Assembly (NCBI GenBank): GCA_038231575.1
Contig: JBBRLB010000008.1
Span: 1-64,000 of the forward strand
DNA from: CAITWF01 sp038231575
GTDB taxonomy: Bacteria; Verrucomicrobiota; Verrucomicrobiia; Opitutales; Opitutaceae
DNA length: 64,000 nucleotides
Direction: 5' to 3'
Part shown: in pieces, positions 37,926-46,296 of the stretch
Layout of the letters: each line of letters begins with the position of its first letter
Numbering within the stretch: position 1 is the first letter of the stretch
Translations under genes and position numbers: made by a program
Notes under the pieces: model-generated
The model's database searches: none
The model's input: the letters and a program-made list of their open reading frames with translations, nothing else
Told to the model about the DNA's origin: nothing

Positions 37926-39152
37926 ATGCCGACCGCCGAAACCGCCCAATCCCTCGACCGTTTCACGCTGCCCGATGCCGGCGGCCATTTCGGCCGCTAT
38001 GGCGGCGTGTTTGTGCCGGAGACGCTCATGACCGCCCTCGAGGATCTTGGCACGGCCTACGATCTGGCGCGGAAGGATCCGGCGTTCATCACCGAGTTGC
38101 GGCATCACCTGAAGGAATTTGCGGGCCGGCCGACCGAGTTGTATTTTGCCGAGCGGCTCACCCAACACTGCGGCGGCGCGAAAATTTATCTGAAACGAGA
38201 GGACCTGCTCCACACGGGCGCGCACAAGATCAACAACGCCCTCGGCCAGGCCGTGCTCGCGCGTCGCATGGGCAAGAAGCGCGTGATTGCCGAGACGGGC
38301 GCGGGCCAGCACGGCGTGGCGACGGCTGCGGTGTGCGCGAAGTTTGGTTTCGACTGCACGGTCTACATGGGCGCGGTCGATATGGAGCGGCAGGCGCTGA
38401 ACGTATTTCGGATGCGCCTCATGGGAGCGAAAGTCGTCGGCGTCGAAGCCGGACAAAAGACGCTGAAGGAAGCGATTAACGAAGCGATGCGCGACTGGGT
38501 GACGAACGTGCGCGACACCCATTACATCCTCGGCTCGGCGCTCGGTTCTCATCCCTATCCGATGATGGTGCGCGATTTTCACCGCGTGATCGGGCAGGAA
38601 GTGCGTGAGCAGATCCTCGCGCGCGAAGGCCGGCTGCCCGACGAAATGATCGCGTGCGTGGGCGGTGGCTCGAACGCGATCGGATTTTTCTTCGAATTTC
38701 TCGAGGAGAAAAACGTGCGGCTCGTGGGCGTCGAGGCCGGCGGCCGCGGCCTCACGCGCGGCGACCACGCAGCGCGGTTCGAAGGCGGCAAGCTGGGCGT
38801 GTTGCAGGGCTGCAAGACCTACATTCTCCAGGATGCGGACGGCCAAATCGAACTCACGCACTCGGTGAGCGCGGGCCTCGACTATGCTGCCATCGGCCCG
38901 GAGCACGCGTTCTACCGCGATCGCAAACGCATCGATTACGCCTACGCCTGCGACGACGAGGTGATGGAGGTGTTTCAGCTCTGCTCGCGGCTGGAGGGCA
39001 TCATCCCCGCCCTCGAGAGCACGCACGCACTGGTGCACGGCTTGAAACGGGCGAAGGAAATGAAAAAGGACGAGATTCTCGTGATCAACTTGTCCGGCCG
39101 AGGGGACAAGGATGTGAACCAGGTGGCTAAAATTCTCGGGGTAAAACTCTGA
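37926..39152 (+). CDS. trpB: Tryptophan synthase beta chain
   Basis: This 408-residue PLP enzyme joins indole and serine to make tryptophan. The start matches the family (GRYGGVFVPETLM). The PLP lysine is K101 in GAHKINNALG, and the phosphate-binding loop is GGGSNAIGFF. The length is normal for the TrpB1 type. The ATG at 37926 is preferred because upstream codons are translated repeat. No trpA follows; the next gene is yicC, so the alpha subunit must be encoded elsewhere. A large inverted repeat lies just after the stop codon. Confidence 0.97.
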   Translation: MPTAETAQSLDRFTLPDAGGHFGRYGGVFVPETLMTALEDLGTAYDLARKDPAFITELRHHLKEFAGRPTELYFAERLTQHCGGAKIYLKREDLLHTGAHKINNALGQAVLARRMGKKRVIAETGAGQHGVATAAVCAKFGFDCTVYMGAVDMERQALNVFRMRLMGAKVVGVEAGQKTLKEAINEAMRDWVTNVRDTHYILGSALGSHPYPMMVRDFHRVIGQEVREQILAREGRLPDEMIACVGGGSNAIGFFFEFLEEKNVRLVGVEAGGRGLTRGDHAARFEGGKLGVLQGCKTYILQDADGQIELTHSVSAGLDYAAIGPEHAFYRDRKRIDYAYACDDEVMEVFQLCSRLEGIIPALESTHALVHGLKRAKEMKKDEILVINLSGRGDKDVNQVAKILGVKL

Positions 39153-39156
39153 GGTT

Positions 39157-39234
39157 AACCACGGATTACCCGGATGAACACGGATCGATCCGGTTCGGTG
39201 GTTTTATCCGTGTCTATCCGGGTAATCCGTGGTT
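39157..39234. repeat. Long inverted repeat between trpB and yicC
   Basis: Arms of 29 nt (39157-39185 and 39206-39234) match at 27 of 29 positions when one is reverse-complemented, around a 20-nt loop. The arms begin AACCACGGATTACC and contain CACGGAT twice. This is the dispersed CCACGGAT...ACACGGAT type of element. It starts 5 bp after the trpB stop and may act as a terminator or transcript end, though it lacks a T-tract. Confidence 0.8.
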
Positions 39235-39247
39235 GGTTTCCTGCTGA

Positions 39248-40120
39248 ATGAAAAGCATGACCGGCTACGGCCGCGCGACGGCGGCGCTCGAAGGATTTTC
39301 GCTCACCGTGCAGGTGAATTCGGTCAACCGGAAGACACTCGATCTGACAATGAAGCTGCCGGAGGAGTGGGAGAGCCTTGAACCGGCGATCGGGGAGCTG
39401 GTGCGGAAATTTGCGTCCCGCGGCAAAGTGCATGTCGAAATCGAGTTGACCGGCGATCGGTCGAGTCGGGACGTGTCGTGGGACGAAGCCGCCGCGGCCG
39501 AGGCGCTGGCGCGACTCGCGGCGTTTGCGAAGAAGCGCAAGGTGACGTTCCAGCCCACGCCGGAACTGCTCTGGCAGATCGCGAGCGCGCAGAAGCGCGG
39601 CACCGAGCTGCCGGCGGCGGACGCTGCGGCGCCGGTGCTGACCAAGACCCTGACCCAAGCGTTGCGGGAATTTGCCGCGATGCGGGCGAAAGAGGGCGAG
39701 GCCCTGATGATCGATTTCATCAAGCGCACGGAGCTGCTCCATCGGAATGTCGAGGCCATCGCCACGCGCGCCCCGCAGGTGCCGAAAAACTATCGTGAGC
39801 AACTGACGAAACGTCTGCGTGACGCCGGTCTCGAACTCGATCTGAACGACGAACGCGTGTTGCGGGAAATCGCGTTGTTCGCGGATCGCTGCGATGTGAC
39901 CGAGGAAATCACGCGGCTACGCAGCCATTTCGAGCAGTTTGCCACGCTGCTGAAATCCGAGGGGGAAATCGGACGCAAAGCGGAATTTATCCTGCAGGAA
40001 ATCGGACGCGAGGTGAACACCATCGGGAGCAAGGCCAACGATCTCGCGATTGCCCGCGCGGTGATCGATTTGAAGAACGAACTCGAGCGCGTGCGCGAGC
40101 AGATCGCGAACGTGGAGTGA
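39248..40120 (+). CDS. yicC: YicC/YloC family endoribonuclease
   Basis: This 290-residue protein has the complete YicC pattern: MKSMTGYGRATAALEGFSLTV-like start, EVNSVNRKTLDL-like strand (here QVNSVNRKTLDLTMKLPEEW), and the C-terminal block with EFILQEIGREVNTIGSKAND. Members are RNases that affect small RNA and mRNA decay and are needed in stationary phase in some species. The start ATG at 39248 follows the long inverted repeat closely. It converges on lspA, with 150 bp between the stops that contain only weak inverted pairs. Confidence 0.95.
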   Translation: MKSMTGYGRATAALEGFSLTVQVNSVNRKTLDLTMKLPEEWESLEPAIGELVRKFASRGKVHVEIELTGDRSSRDVSWDEAAAAEALARLAAFAKKRKVTFQPTPELLWQIASAQKRGTELPAADAAAPVLTKTLTQALREFAAMRAKEGEALMIDFIKRTELLHRNVEAIATRAPQVPKNYREQLTKRLRDAGLELDLNDERVLREIALFADRCDVTEEITRLRSHFEQFATLLKSEGEIGRKAEFILQEIGREVNTIGSKANDLAIARAVIDLKNELERVREQIANVE

Positions 40121-40270
40121 GTCTGAGTAGGCGCAACGGCGCGCAGACGCGAGGGTCGGACGCAAAGGGTTCTCCGCGGAAAACGCCGGTGAGTTCGAAG
40201 CCTCGAAGTTAGGTCACGGCGGATCAGCCGAAACTTTTGTCTGAACTGCGCGCCTGGGCGTCGTTGCGCA

Positions 40271-40837
40271 TCAATTCGGCGCGCGGAGCGAGAGGATGAG
40301 GTAAACCACCACGCCCACGCAGATGCCGGAGTCGGCCACGTTGAACGTGGGGTAAATGTAGCTGCCGAAATGAAGATCGATGAAGTCGATCACGTGGCCA
40401 TGAATCAGCCGGTCGGTGAGGTTGCCGACGATGCCGCCGCAGAGCAGGCCGAAGCACACTTGCGCGGTGCGGGCGCGCAGCCCGAGCGCACGGCGCCAGA
40501 AATAAATGCCGAACAGCGTGCCCGCCGCGAGCAGCGCGAGCAGCACGCTCTTGTCTGAAAACATGCTCCAGGCGGCGCCGGTGTTGCCGACGTGAATGAG
40601 ATAAAAAAATCCCTTGATGACCGACAGGTCGCGCACGCCGTCGTGCACATGGAAGGGATTGAAGACGAGCCGCGAGGCGATCCAGACCTTGGTGAGTTGA
40701 TCGACGACGAAGACGCCCAGCGCGAGGCCGAGCAACAGCCGGTAGGCGAGGACGCGCTGAAGTCTCGATTTTTGATTCTCGATTTTCGATGGGCTGAGCT
40801 CAGCCGACGGCGGGTGCGAAAGGGGGCCGTCGGCCAT
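40271..40837 (-). CDS. lspA: Lipoprotein signal peptidase
   Basis: This 188-residue inner-membrane aspartic protease removes signal peptides from prolipoproteins. Four membrane helices are visible, with the catalytic aspartates in GNLTDRLIHGHVIDF and FNVADSGICVG. The first helix starts with LALGVFVVDQLTKVW. About 28 residues precede the usual N terminus. They include SKIENQKSRLQ, which is encoded by a simple-sequence tract (40763-40790, two 14-bp units) like those found between genes, so the true start could lie inside. It is the last gene of the ileS-dksA-like-lspA run. Confidence 0.94.
   Translation of the reverse strand: MADGPLSHPPSAELSPSKIENQKSRLQRVLAYRLLLGLALGVFVVDQLTKVWIASRLVFNPFHVHDGVRDLSVIKGFFYLIHVGNTGAAWSMFSDKSVLLALLAAGTLFGIYFWRRALGLRARTAQVCFGLLCGGIVGNLTDRLIHGHVIDFIDLHFGSYIYPTFNVADSGICVGVVVYLILSLRAPN
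40763..40790. repeat. Tandem 14-bp units in the 5' part of lspA
   Basis: TCTCGATTTTTGAT is followed at once by TCTCGATTTTCGAT (13 of 14 identical). The tract is markedly richer in A/T than its surroundings and resembles the tract in the gap upstream of lspA (40844-40881). Confidence 0.6.
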
Positions 40838-40843
40838 GTTGGC

Positions 40844-40881
40844 AGAAATCGAAAACCAAAAATCTCAAATAGAAAATGCGA
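40844..40881. repeat. A/T-rich simple tract between the dksA-like gene and lspA
   Basis: The gap of 44 bp is nearly filled with AGAAATCGAAAACC and AAAATCTCAAATAG type units, related to those at 40763-40790 read on the other strand. No promoter is evident. Confidence 0.45.
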
Positions 40882-41772
40882 TCACTCGTCGCCGCCACCG
40901 TCGTCGTCCGCGATCTTGCCACCTTCTTCGCCTTCGCCGAACAGGCCGGCCTGGGTGCGGGAGCGGTGGCGGTTGCGTTCGAGATTCTTCTGGGCCTCGG
41001 CGGTGTAGCGCGTGAACGGCACCGCGAGCAAGCGATCCTTGGCGATGGCCTTTTGTGTGACTTCGCAAACGCCGTAGCTCCCGCCGTGGATGCGCTTGAT
41101 CGCGGCATCGATTTCGGAGAGCGCCTCCTGCTCGTTCGCCACCATGCTCAACGCGAAGTCGCGGTCGAAGGTGTCGGTGCCCGCGTCGGCCATATGCTGA
41201 CCATACGAGGAAAGATCGCCGGCGTCATCCTTGGCGGAGCGCTTGAGCGTTTCTTCGGAGTGACGCTCAATGCCCTCGGTCAGGCTCGTGCGCAGATCGA
41301 TCAGGAGCTTGTAGTAGCGTTTGAACTTCTCCGGGACGTCCTTTTCCGCGATGGACTCGGCCGAGCGGGCGCGCTTGGGATTAAAGCCGAGGATGTCGGC
41401 GAGCGACGCGGCCTTATGATGACTCGGTTTCGCGGGCTTCTCCAGCACGGCGGGTTTCGGGGCGCCGCCTTTGGTGTTCTTCGTAGGGAACGGCACGCTG
41501 GTCTTGCTCGTGACGGTTTTCGCGATGGCGCGAACCTCGTCGAGACTGAAGGCGATGGGTTTGGCGGGAGCCTTGCGCTTGAGCAGCTTGTCGCGCAGGG
41601 CGGTTTTCTTGGACGGTTTTTCCATGGGAGCAGAACTTTTCGCGGGTTTGACCGCGACGACGGGCTTTGGAGCCACAACAGTCTTCGCCTTGATCCGGGC
41701 AGGTGGTGATTTCTTCACGACCGGTTTTTTGACTGCTTTGGTTTTGGCGGTTTTTTTGACGTTCTTAGCCAT
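40882..41772 (-). CDS. DksA/TraR-like regulator with lysine-rich N-terminal domain
   Basis: This 296-residue protein ends in a DksA/TraR-type domain: a coiled-coil-like helix pair (GIERHSEETLKRSAKDD, DTFDRDFALSMVANEQEAL) and the zinc-finger region GGSYGVCEVTQKAIAKDRLL. Only one of the four classic zinc cysteines remains (CEVT, then RYTAEA where CxxC would be), so zinc binding is unlikely. This form resembles YteA-like proteins. The first 150 residues are very basic and rich in Lys, Ala and Pro, like histone H1 or a nucleic-acid-binding tail. It may bind RNA polymerase or nucleic acid. The gene sits between ileS (22 bp) and lspA (44 bp). Confidence 0.82.
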   Translation of the reverse strand: MAKNVKKTAKTKAVKKPVVKKSPPARIKAKTVVAPKPVVAVKPAKSSAPMEKPSKKTALRDKLLKRKAPAKPIAFSLDEVRAIAKTVTSKTSVPFPTKNTKGGAPKPAVLEKPAKPSHHKAASLADILGFNPKRARSAESIAEKDVPEKFKRYYKLLIDLRTSLTEGIERHSEETLKRSAKDDAGDLSSYGQHMADAGTDTFDRDFALSMVANEQEALSEIDAAIKRIHGGSYGVCEVTQKAIAKDRLLAVPFTRYTAEAQKNLERNRHRSRTQAGLFGEGEEGGKIADDDGGGDE

Positions 41773-41794
41773 GGGGAGTTTTGGGAAAAGGAAA

Positions 41795-44674
41795 CTATGA
41801 CTTCAGGGCCTCAATGCAACGAGGACATACGTCGCCGTGGGGGGAATTTTCGAGGGCCGGCACCCAGCGCCAGCACCGCGGGCAACGGTGAAAACCGAGA
41901 TCGGCTGCCGGACGCACCGAGATGGCCGGTTTTGATTCGTCGGGATCCACAATCGTCGCGACGTGAGAGACGATTAACAGCTCGGCCCAAGTTTCGGTGT
42001 TGAATTCTTCCTTTTGCAGGAGCCGAATCGTCACGGCCGCATCGAGTGATTTTCCGATTTTACCGGCGGCCCGCAGGGGTTCGATCGCTTCATTAACTTT
42101 AGCCCGGTCTTGAAGACGCGTGGCCATGACCTTGGCGAGAAGGAGATTGGTCCACTCGCTCGGTGCGACCGGCCAGTCCTGGAGATGGATGGAGCCTTCG
42201 GTGTATTCCGTGTTCGCGGTCGCGTAAGCCCAGGCTTCATCCGTGGTGAACGTGATGATCGGAGCGAGCAGGCGAACGAGCGTGTTGAAGATGTGATGGA
42301 GCGCGGTCTGCGACGAACGGCGCAGGCGGCTGTTCGTGCCGAGCGTGTAGAGCCGATCTTTCAGGATGTCGTGGTAGGTCGCGGAGAGCGTGACCGAGCA
42401 GAACTGGTTGCAGAGCTGGTAAACGCGGTGGAACTCATAGGCGTCATAGGCCTTTGTGCACTCGGCGATGAGGGTGGCCGTTTGGTGCAGCGCCCACTTG
42501 TCGAGCGTGTCGAGTTTCTCGTAGGCGACGCCGTCGCGGGAGAGTTCGAAATCGAAAAGATTCGAGAGCTGGTAGCGCAGCGTGTTGCGAATGAGCCGAT
42601 AGGTTTCGCCGACGTGCGAGAGAATTTCCTTCGAGATCGGGATGTCGTCGCGAAAATCCTGCGAGGCGATCCAGAGGCGGATGACGTCGGCGCCGTATTC
42701 CCCGATGTAGGCGTCGCTCGTCTGCGGCTTCTCATAAGAGCTACTCTTGGAGATTTTGTTGCGCTCTTGATCGACGATGAAGCCGTGGGTGAGGACGGCC
42801 TGGTAGGGCGCCGCGTCGAACGCGATCACGCTCGTCCAGAGCGACGACTGGAACCAGCCGCGATGCTGGTCGCTGCCCTCGAGATAGAGATCGGCCGGCC
42901 ACACCGTGCCGCCTTGGCCGCGCTTGAGCGTGGCGGCGTGCGACGAACCGGAATCGATCCACACGTCGAGCGTGTCGCGGCCGCAGGTGAGGGCGGATGG
43001 CGCAGGCCAGTGGGCGGGAAGAGTCACACCTTCGAGGATCTGCGCAGGCGTGGCGTCATACCAGAAATTCGTCCCACGCGTGGCGAACTTGTCGGCGATG
43101 GAGCGGGCGACTCCGGCGTCGAGATAGGCGATTTTCTTTTCGTCGTAGAATGCGACGATCGGCACGCCCCAGGAACGCTGGCGGCTGATGCACCAATCGG
43201 GCCGGGACTCGACGGCACCGCGGATGCGGGCTTCGCCCCACGCCGGGATCCAGCCCTGATGAGCGGCAATTTTTTTGATCTCTTCAAGCGCGAGGCCGCG
43301 GCGGTCCGCCTTATCGAGCGAGACGAACCACTGATCAACGGCGCGGAAAATGATCGGCGTCTTCGAGCGCCAGCAATGCGGGTAGCTGTGCGGGTATTTC
43401 GCCTTGGCGAGCAGGGCGCCGGCCTCGGCGAGTTTTTTCAGGACGCCGAGATTGGCGGGCGAGGGCTTCTTCGTGGCGAGGTCCTCGACGGTTTCGAGCG
43501 TCGTGAGGCCGACGAGATCGGCGGGGATTTTGCCGTCGTCGAGGTAACGTCCGTCGTCGCCGACCGGGCAGTAGATCGCGAGTTTGTATTTCAGGCCGGT
43601 GAGATAATCCTCCGCGCCGTGACCGGGCGCGGTGTGCACAGCGCCGGTGCCGCTGTCGGTCGTCACGTAGTCGGCGAGCACGATGGGCGAGGCGCGATCG
43701 ATGAAAGGATGGCGGGCCTGCAGGCCCTCTAAGCTCGAACCTTTGACTACCTTGACTACTTTCGCGGCACTATTCGGGAAGTCTGGCAGAGCTGCGAGCT
43801 CGGGAGACGCCTTTCCAAGAGTCGAAAGCCAGAGGTTTTCAGCGACAATCAAGCGCTCCCCGGCGAATTTTCCCGCCAAATATTCGACGACGACGTAGTC
43901 GACTTCCGGATGGAGCGCGATCGCGAGATTGGCGGGGATCGTCCAAGGAGTCGTCGTCCAGATGACGACGAAAAGAGGCTTGTCGGAGGGGAGGCCGAAT
44001 TTTTCCGCTTCGGCGACCGGCACCTTGAACTTCACCCAGATCGCGATTGAGGTGTGGTCCTTGTATTCGATCTCGGCTTCGGCGAGGGCGGTCTCGAATG
44101 GAATACTCCAGTAAACGGGCTTTTTGCTGCGATAAACCAGGCCCTTCTCAACGAACGCGGCGAACGTGCGGACGATGTCGGCTTCGAACGCGGGCGCTTT
44201 CGTTTTATATTCGTTCTTCCAGTCGGCGAGAACGCCGAGGCGCTTGAACTGCGTGGTCTGTTTCGCGATCCACGATTCGGAAAACGCATCGCAGCGCGCG
44301 CGCAGCTCGGCGGTCGTGAGCGTGAGCTTTTCTTCGCGCACCTCTTTCGAAACTTTCTGTTCGATGGGCAGGCCGTGGCAGTCCCAACCCGGGACATAAG
44401 GTGTGCGGTAGCCGCGCATCGTCTTGTAGCGGCAGACAAAATCCTTGAGTGACTTGTTGAGCGCGGTGCCGATGTGGACATCGCCGTTGGTGAAGGGCGG
44501 ACCGTCGTGCAGGACGTAGACTTTGTCGCTGCCGGCGCGTTTGTCCTGAATGAGGTCGTAGAGGCCGATTTTCTCCCAGTGGGCGACGCGGCCCGGCTCG
44601 CGTTGCGCCAGGCCGGCGCGCATGGGAAAGTCCGTTTTCGGAAGCTGCAGAGTGTCTTTCAGGTCGAGCGCCAT
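41795..44674 (-). CDS. ileS: Isoleucyl-tRNA synthetase
   Basis: This 959-residue class I synthetase charges tRNA-Ile and edits mischarged valine. The HIGH motif reads HIGT (67-70) and the KMSKS motif reads KISKS (about 640). The C-terminal zinc site has two CxxC pairs (CPRCWRW and CPRCIEAL), which marks the bacterial form. The ATG at 44674 (MALDLKDTLQ) is the normal start; the longer upstream frame is non-coding. Within the editing domain, residues about 291-314 hold a segment (LPDFPNSAAKVVKVVK) that I do not expect in the family and that is encoded by an A/T-richer tract with tandem TTGACTACC units. Confidence 0.97.
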   Translation of the reverse strand: MALDLKDTLQLPKTDFPMRAGLAQREPGRVAHWEKIGLYDLIQDKRAGSDKVYVLHDGPPFTNGDVHIGTALNKSLKDFVCRYKTMRGYRTPYVPGWDCHGLPIEQKVSKEVREEKLTLTTAELRARCDAFSESWIAKQTTQFKRLGVLADWKNEYKTKAPAFEADIVRTFAAFVEKGLVYRSKKPVYWSIPFETALAEAEIEYKDHTSIAIWVKFKVPVAEAEKFGLPSDKPLFVVIWTTTPWTIPANLAIALHPEVDYVVVEYLAGKFAGERLIVAENLWLSTLGKASPELAALPDFPNSAAKVVKVVKGSSLEGLQARHPFIDRASPIVLADYVTTDSGTGAVHTAPGHGAEDYLTGLKYKLAIYCPVGDDGRYLDDGKIPADLVGLTTLETVEDLATKKPSPANLGVLKKLAEAGALLAKAKYPHSYPHCWRSKTPIIFRAVDQWFVSLDKADRRGLALEEIKKIAAHQGWIPAWGEARIRGAVESRPDWCISRQRSWGVPIVAFYDEKKIAYLDAGVARSIADKFATRGTNFWYDATPAQILEGVTLPAHWPAPSALTCGRDTLDVWIDSGSSHAATLKRGQGGTVWPADLYLEGSDQHRGWFQSSLWTSVIAFDAAPYQAVLTHGFIVDQERNKISKSSSYEKPQTSDAYIGEYGADVIRLWIASQDFRDDIPISKEILSHVGETYRLIRNTLRYQLSNLFDFELSRDGVAYEKLDTLDKWALHQTATLIAECTKAYDAYEFHRVYQLCNQFCSVTLSATYHDILKDRLYTLGTNSRLRRSSQTALHHIFNTLVRLLAPIITFTTDEAWAYATANTEYTEGSIHLQDWPVAPSEWTNLLLAKVMATRLQDRAKVNEAIEPLRAAGKIGKSLDAAVTIRLLQKEEFNTETWAELLIVSHVATIVDPDESKPAISVRPAADLGFHRCPRCWRWVPALENSPHGDVCPRCIEALKS
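43742..43762. repeat. Tandem 9-bp units inside ileS
   Basis: TTGACTACC is followed by TTGACTACT in a locally A/T-rich stretch. On the coding strand it gives the peptide KVVKVVKG. It sits in the editing-domain segment described for ileS. Confidence 0.5.
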
Positions 44675-44734
44675 TCGGGAAAAAGTGGGCGAGGCTAGGT
44701 CGCACCGAGGGAGAGTCAAGGGGAGAGCCAGTGG

Positions 44735-44760
44735 GGTCGGGACGGCTCGCCGAGCCGACC
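44735..44760. repeat. Palindromic repeat between hemY and ileS
   Basis: CGGCTCG and CGAGCCG pair around one base (44743-44757), flanked by GGTCGG and CCGACC. It lies in the 143-bp gap and may end or weaken transcription from the hem genes into ileS. Confidence 0.5.
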
Positions 44761-44817
44761 TGAGTTTCCGTCCGATCCGCGGCTTAAACGCCGGACCCCT
44801 GGGAAAGCCGTGCCGAC

Positions 44818-46188
44818 CTACGCGCCGGCTTGGGCGGCGAGTTTTTCGCCCGCGGCCAGGCACGCCGGCAGCGCGATCCCGTCGCGCGCCTGACCACCGA
44901 CGAAGAGGCCGGGATGGGCGCGTTCGCAACTGGTTAGGGTCGCGAGGTGGGTTTCGTAGCCGAGATTGTATTGCGGAATCGCGCGCGGCCAAAAGGTGTG
45001 GCGCTGAAAGACGGGCGCACCCGCCACCCCGAGCAGTTCGCGCAGATCGCGATCGAGGGCGGCGAGGAGTTTGTCCGTTGGCAGCCGGGCGAGCTCCGGC
45101 TGGCGGGTGCCGCCGACCATGACGGTGAGTGCTACATGGCCGGCGGGGGCGCGACCGGGAAAAATGCTCGACGAAAACAAGACGCCGAGGACCGAGCGGC
45201 GCTCGACCGCGGGGGCGAGAAGGCCGAAGCCGTCGAGCGGGTGGGAAACTTGGTCGCGGCGGAAGCCGAGGAAGAGCGACGAGACCGGCGGATGCTCGAT
45301 CGCATCGAGGGAGGCGAGCGGGCGCTCGCCGAGGGTGCCAAAGCGAAGCTGCGAGAGCGCGGGCGCGGGGAGCGCGGCGATGACGGTGTCGAAATTCTCG
45401 GTGCGGGCGGTGGCGCCGTCGTGCCAGACGAGACTCCAGGGTTGCCCGGGCACGAGCGCCTCAAGCCGCGCGTTGAGCGAGAGCGTGCCAGCAGGGAGCC
45501 GCGCGGCGAGGGCGGCAGGGAGCGTTTGCAGCCCGTCGCGAAACGAAATCAGGCCGTGCCGCGCCACGCCCCGCGCGCGGCGCGCCTTGGTGATCGCCGC
45601 GAAGCCGCGCAGGAGTGAGCCGTGCTGCTGCTCGATGTTCCAGAGCTGCGGGAACGCGTAGCGGGCGGAGAGTTTCTGCGGATTGCCCGCATACACGCCG
45701 GCGACCAACGGGTTCAACCCGTAGTCCACGAGTTCCTGCCCGACGTGTGAGCGCACAAATTCCTCCAGACTCAGGTCGCTGGTGCGCACGCGGGGGCGCG
45801 TGAGAAGTTCACCCAGCAGGCGCAACTTCGCATGGAACGAAATTAACGAGGTGCCGAACAGCGCGCCGGGAGAGCCCGGCACGGCGAGCGCCCGGCCGCG
45901 ACGGACAATGTAGCGATTCTTCGCGAGGGCGTCAGCGGGGACGACGTCGCCGGCCAGGCCCAGTTCGTCGATGATTTTGCCCACCGCAGGTTCGCCGGTG
46001 AGCAAGGAAGTCGGCCCGCCCTCGACGAGCCAGCCGTCGGCGCGCTCGGTGCGCACGGCGCCACCCACGCGATCGGAGGCTTCGAACAGGCGCACGCGGT
46101 GACCGCGTTGCGTGAGGCGGAACGCGGCGGTCAGGCCGGTGACACCGGCGCCGAGGACGGCAATGGATTTGGAAGAGTTAGAGTCCAC
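44818..46188 (-). CDS. hemY: Protoporphyrinogen oxidase, HemY type
   Basis: This 456-residue flavoprotein oxidises (copro)protoporphyrinogen with oxygen in the last steps of heme synthesis. The FAD-binding motif VLGAGVTGLTAAFRL (about 10-24) is followed by VGGAVRTERADGWLVEGGPTS, typical of the HemY/PPOX family. The C terminus ends with the second FAD segment (GLFVGGQARDGIALPACLAAGE). The start is a GTG at 46188. It follows hemE after 105 bp on the same strand. With hemF and hemE next to it, the standard protoporphyrin route is likely, though HemY proteins can also act on coproporphyrinogen. Confidence 0.93.
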   Translation of the reverse strand: MDSNSSKSIAVLGAGVTGLTAAFRLTQRGHRVRLFEASDRVGGAVRTERADGWLVEGGPTSLLTGEPAVGKIIDELGLAGDVVPADALAKNRYIVRRGRALAVPGSPGALFGTSLISFHAKLRLLGELLTRPRVRTSDLSLEEFVRSHVGQELVDYGLNPLVAGVYAGNPQKLSARYAFPQLWNIEQQHGSLLRGFAAITKARRARGVARHGLISFRDGLQTLPAALAARLPAGTLSLNARLEALVPGQPWSLVWHDGATARTENFDTVIAALPAPALSQLRFGTLGERPLASLDAIEHPPVSSLFLGFRRDQVSHPLDGFGLLAPAVERRSVLGVLFSSSIFPGRAPAGHVALTVMVGGTRQPELARLPTDKLLAALDRDLRELLGVAGAPVFQRHTFWPRAIPQYNLGYETHLATLTSCERAHPGLFVGGQARDGIALPACLAAGEKLAAQAGA

Positions 46189-46272
46189 GAAACGCGTGAA
46201 TCATACGAAAATTCTCCACGGGAAGACGGAGGCCAAGGCCAGAAGTGCTGGGCGTTCGCAAAAGAAGTTTTC

Positions 46273-46296
46273 TAGGCCGGGGGCTCCGTCGGCCTA
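46273..46296. repeat. Palindrome overlapping the hemE stop codon
   Basis: TAGGCCG and CGGCCTA form a perfect 7-bp inverted pair, and the right arm contains the hemE stop codon (46294-46296 on the minus strand). On the transcribed strand TAGAAAAC follows. It may serve as a transcript end or be a dispersed repeat. Confidence 0.5.
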
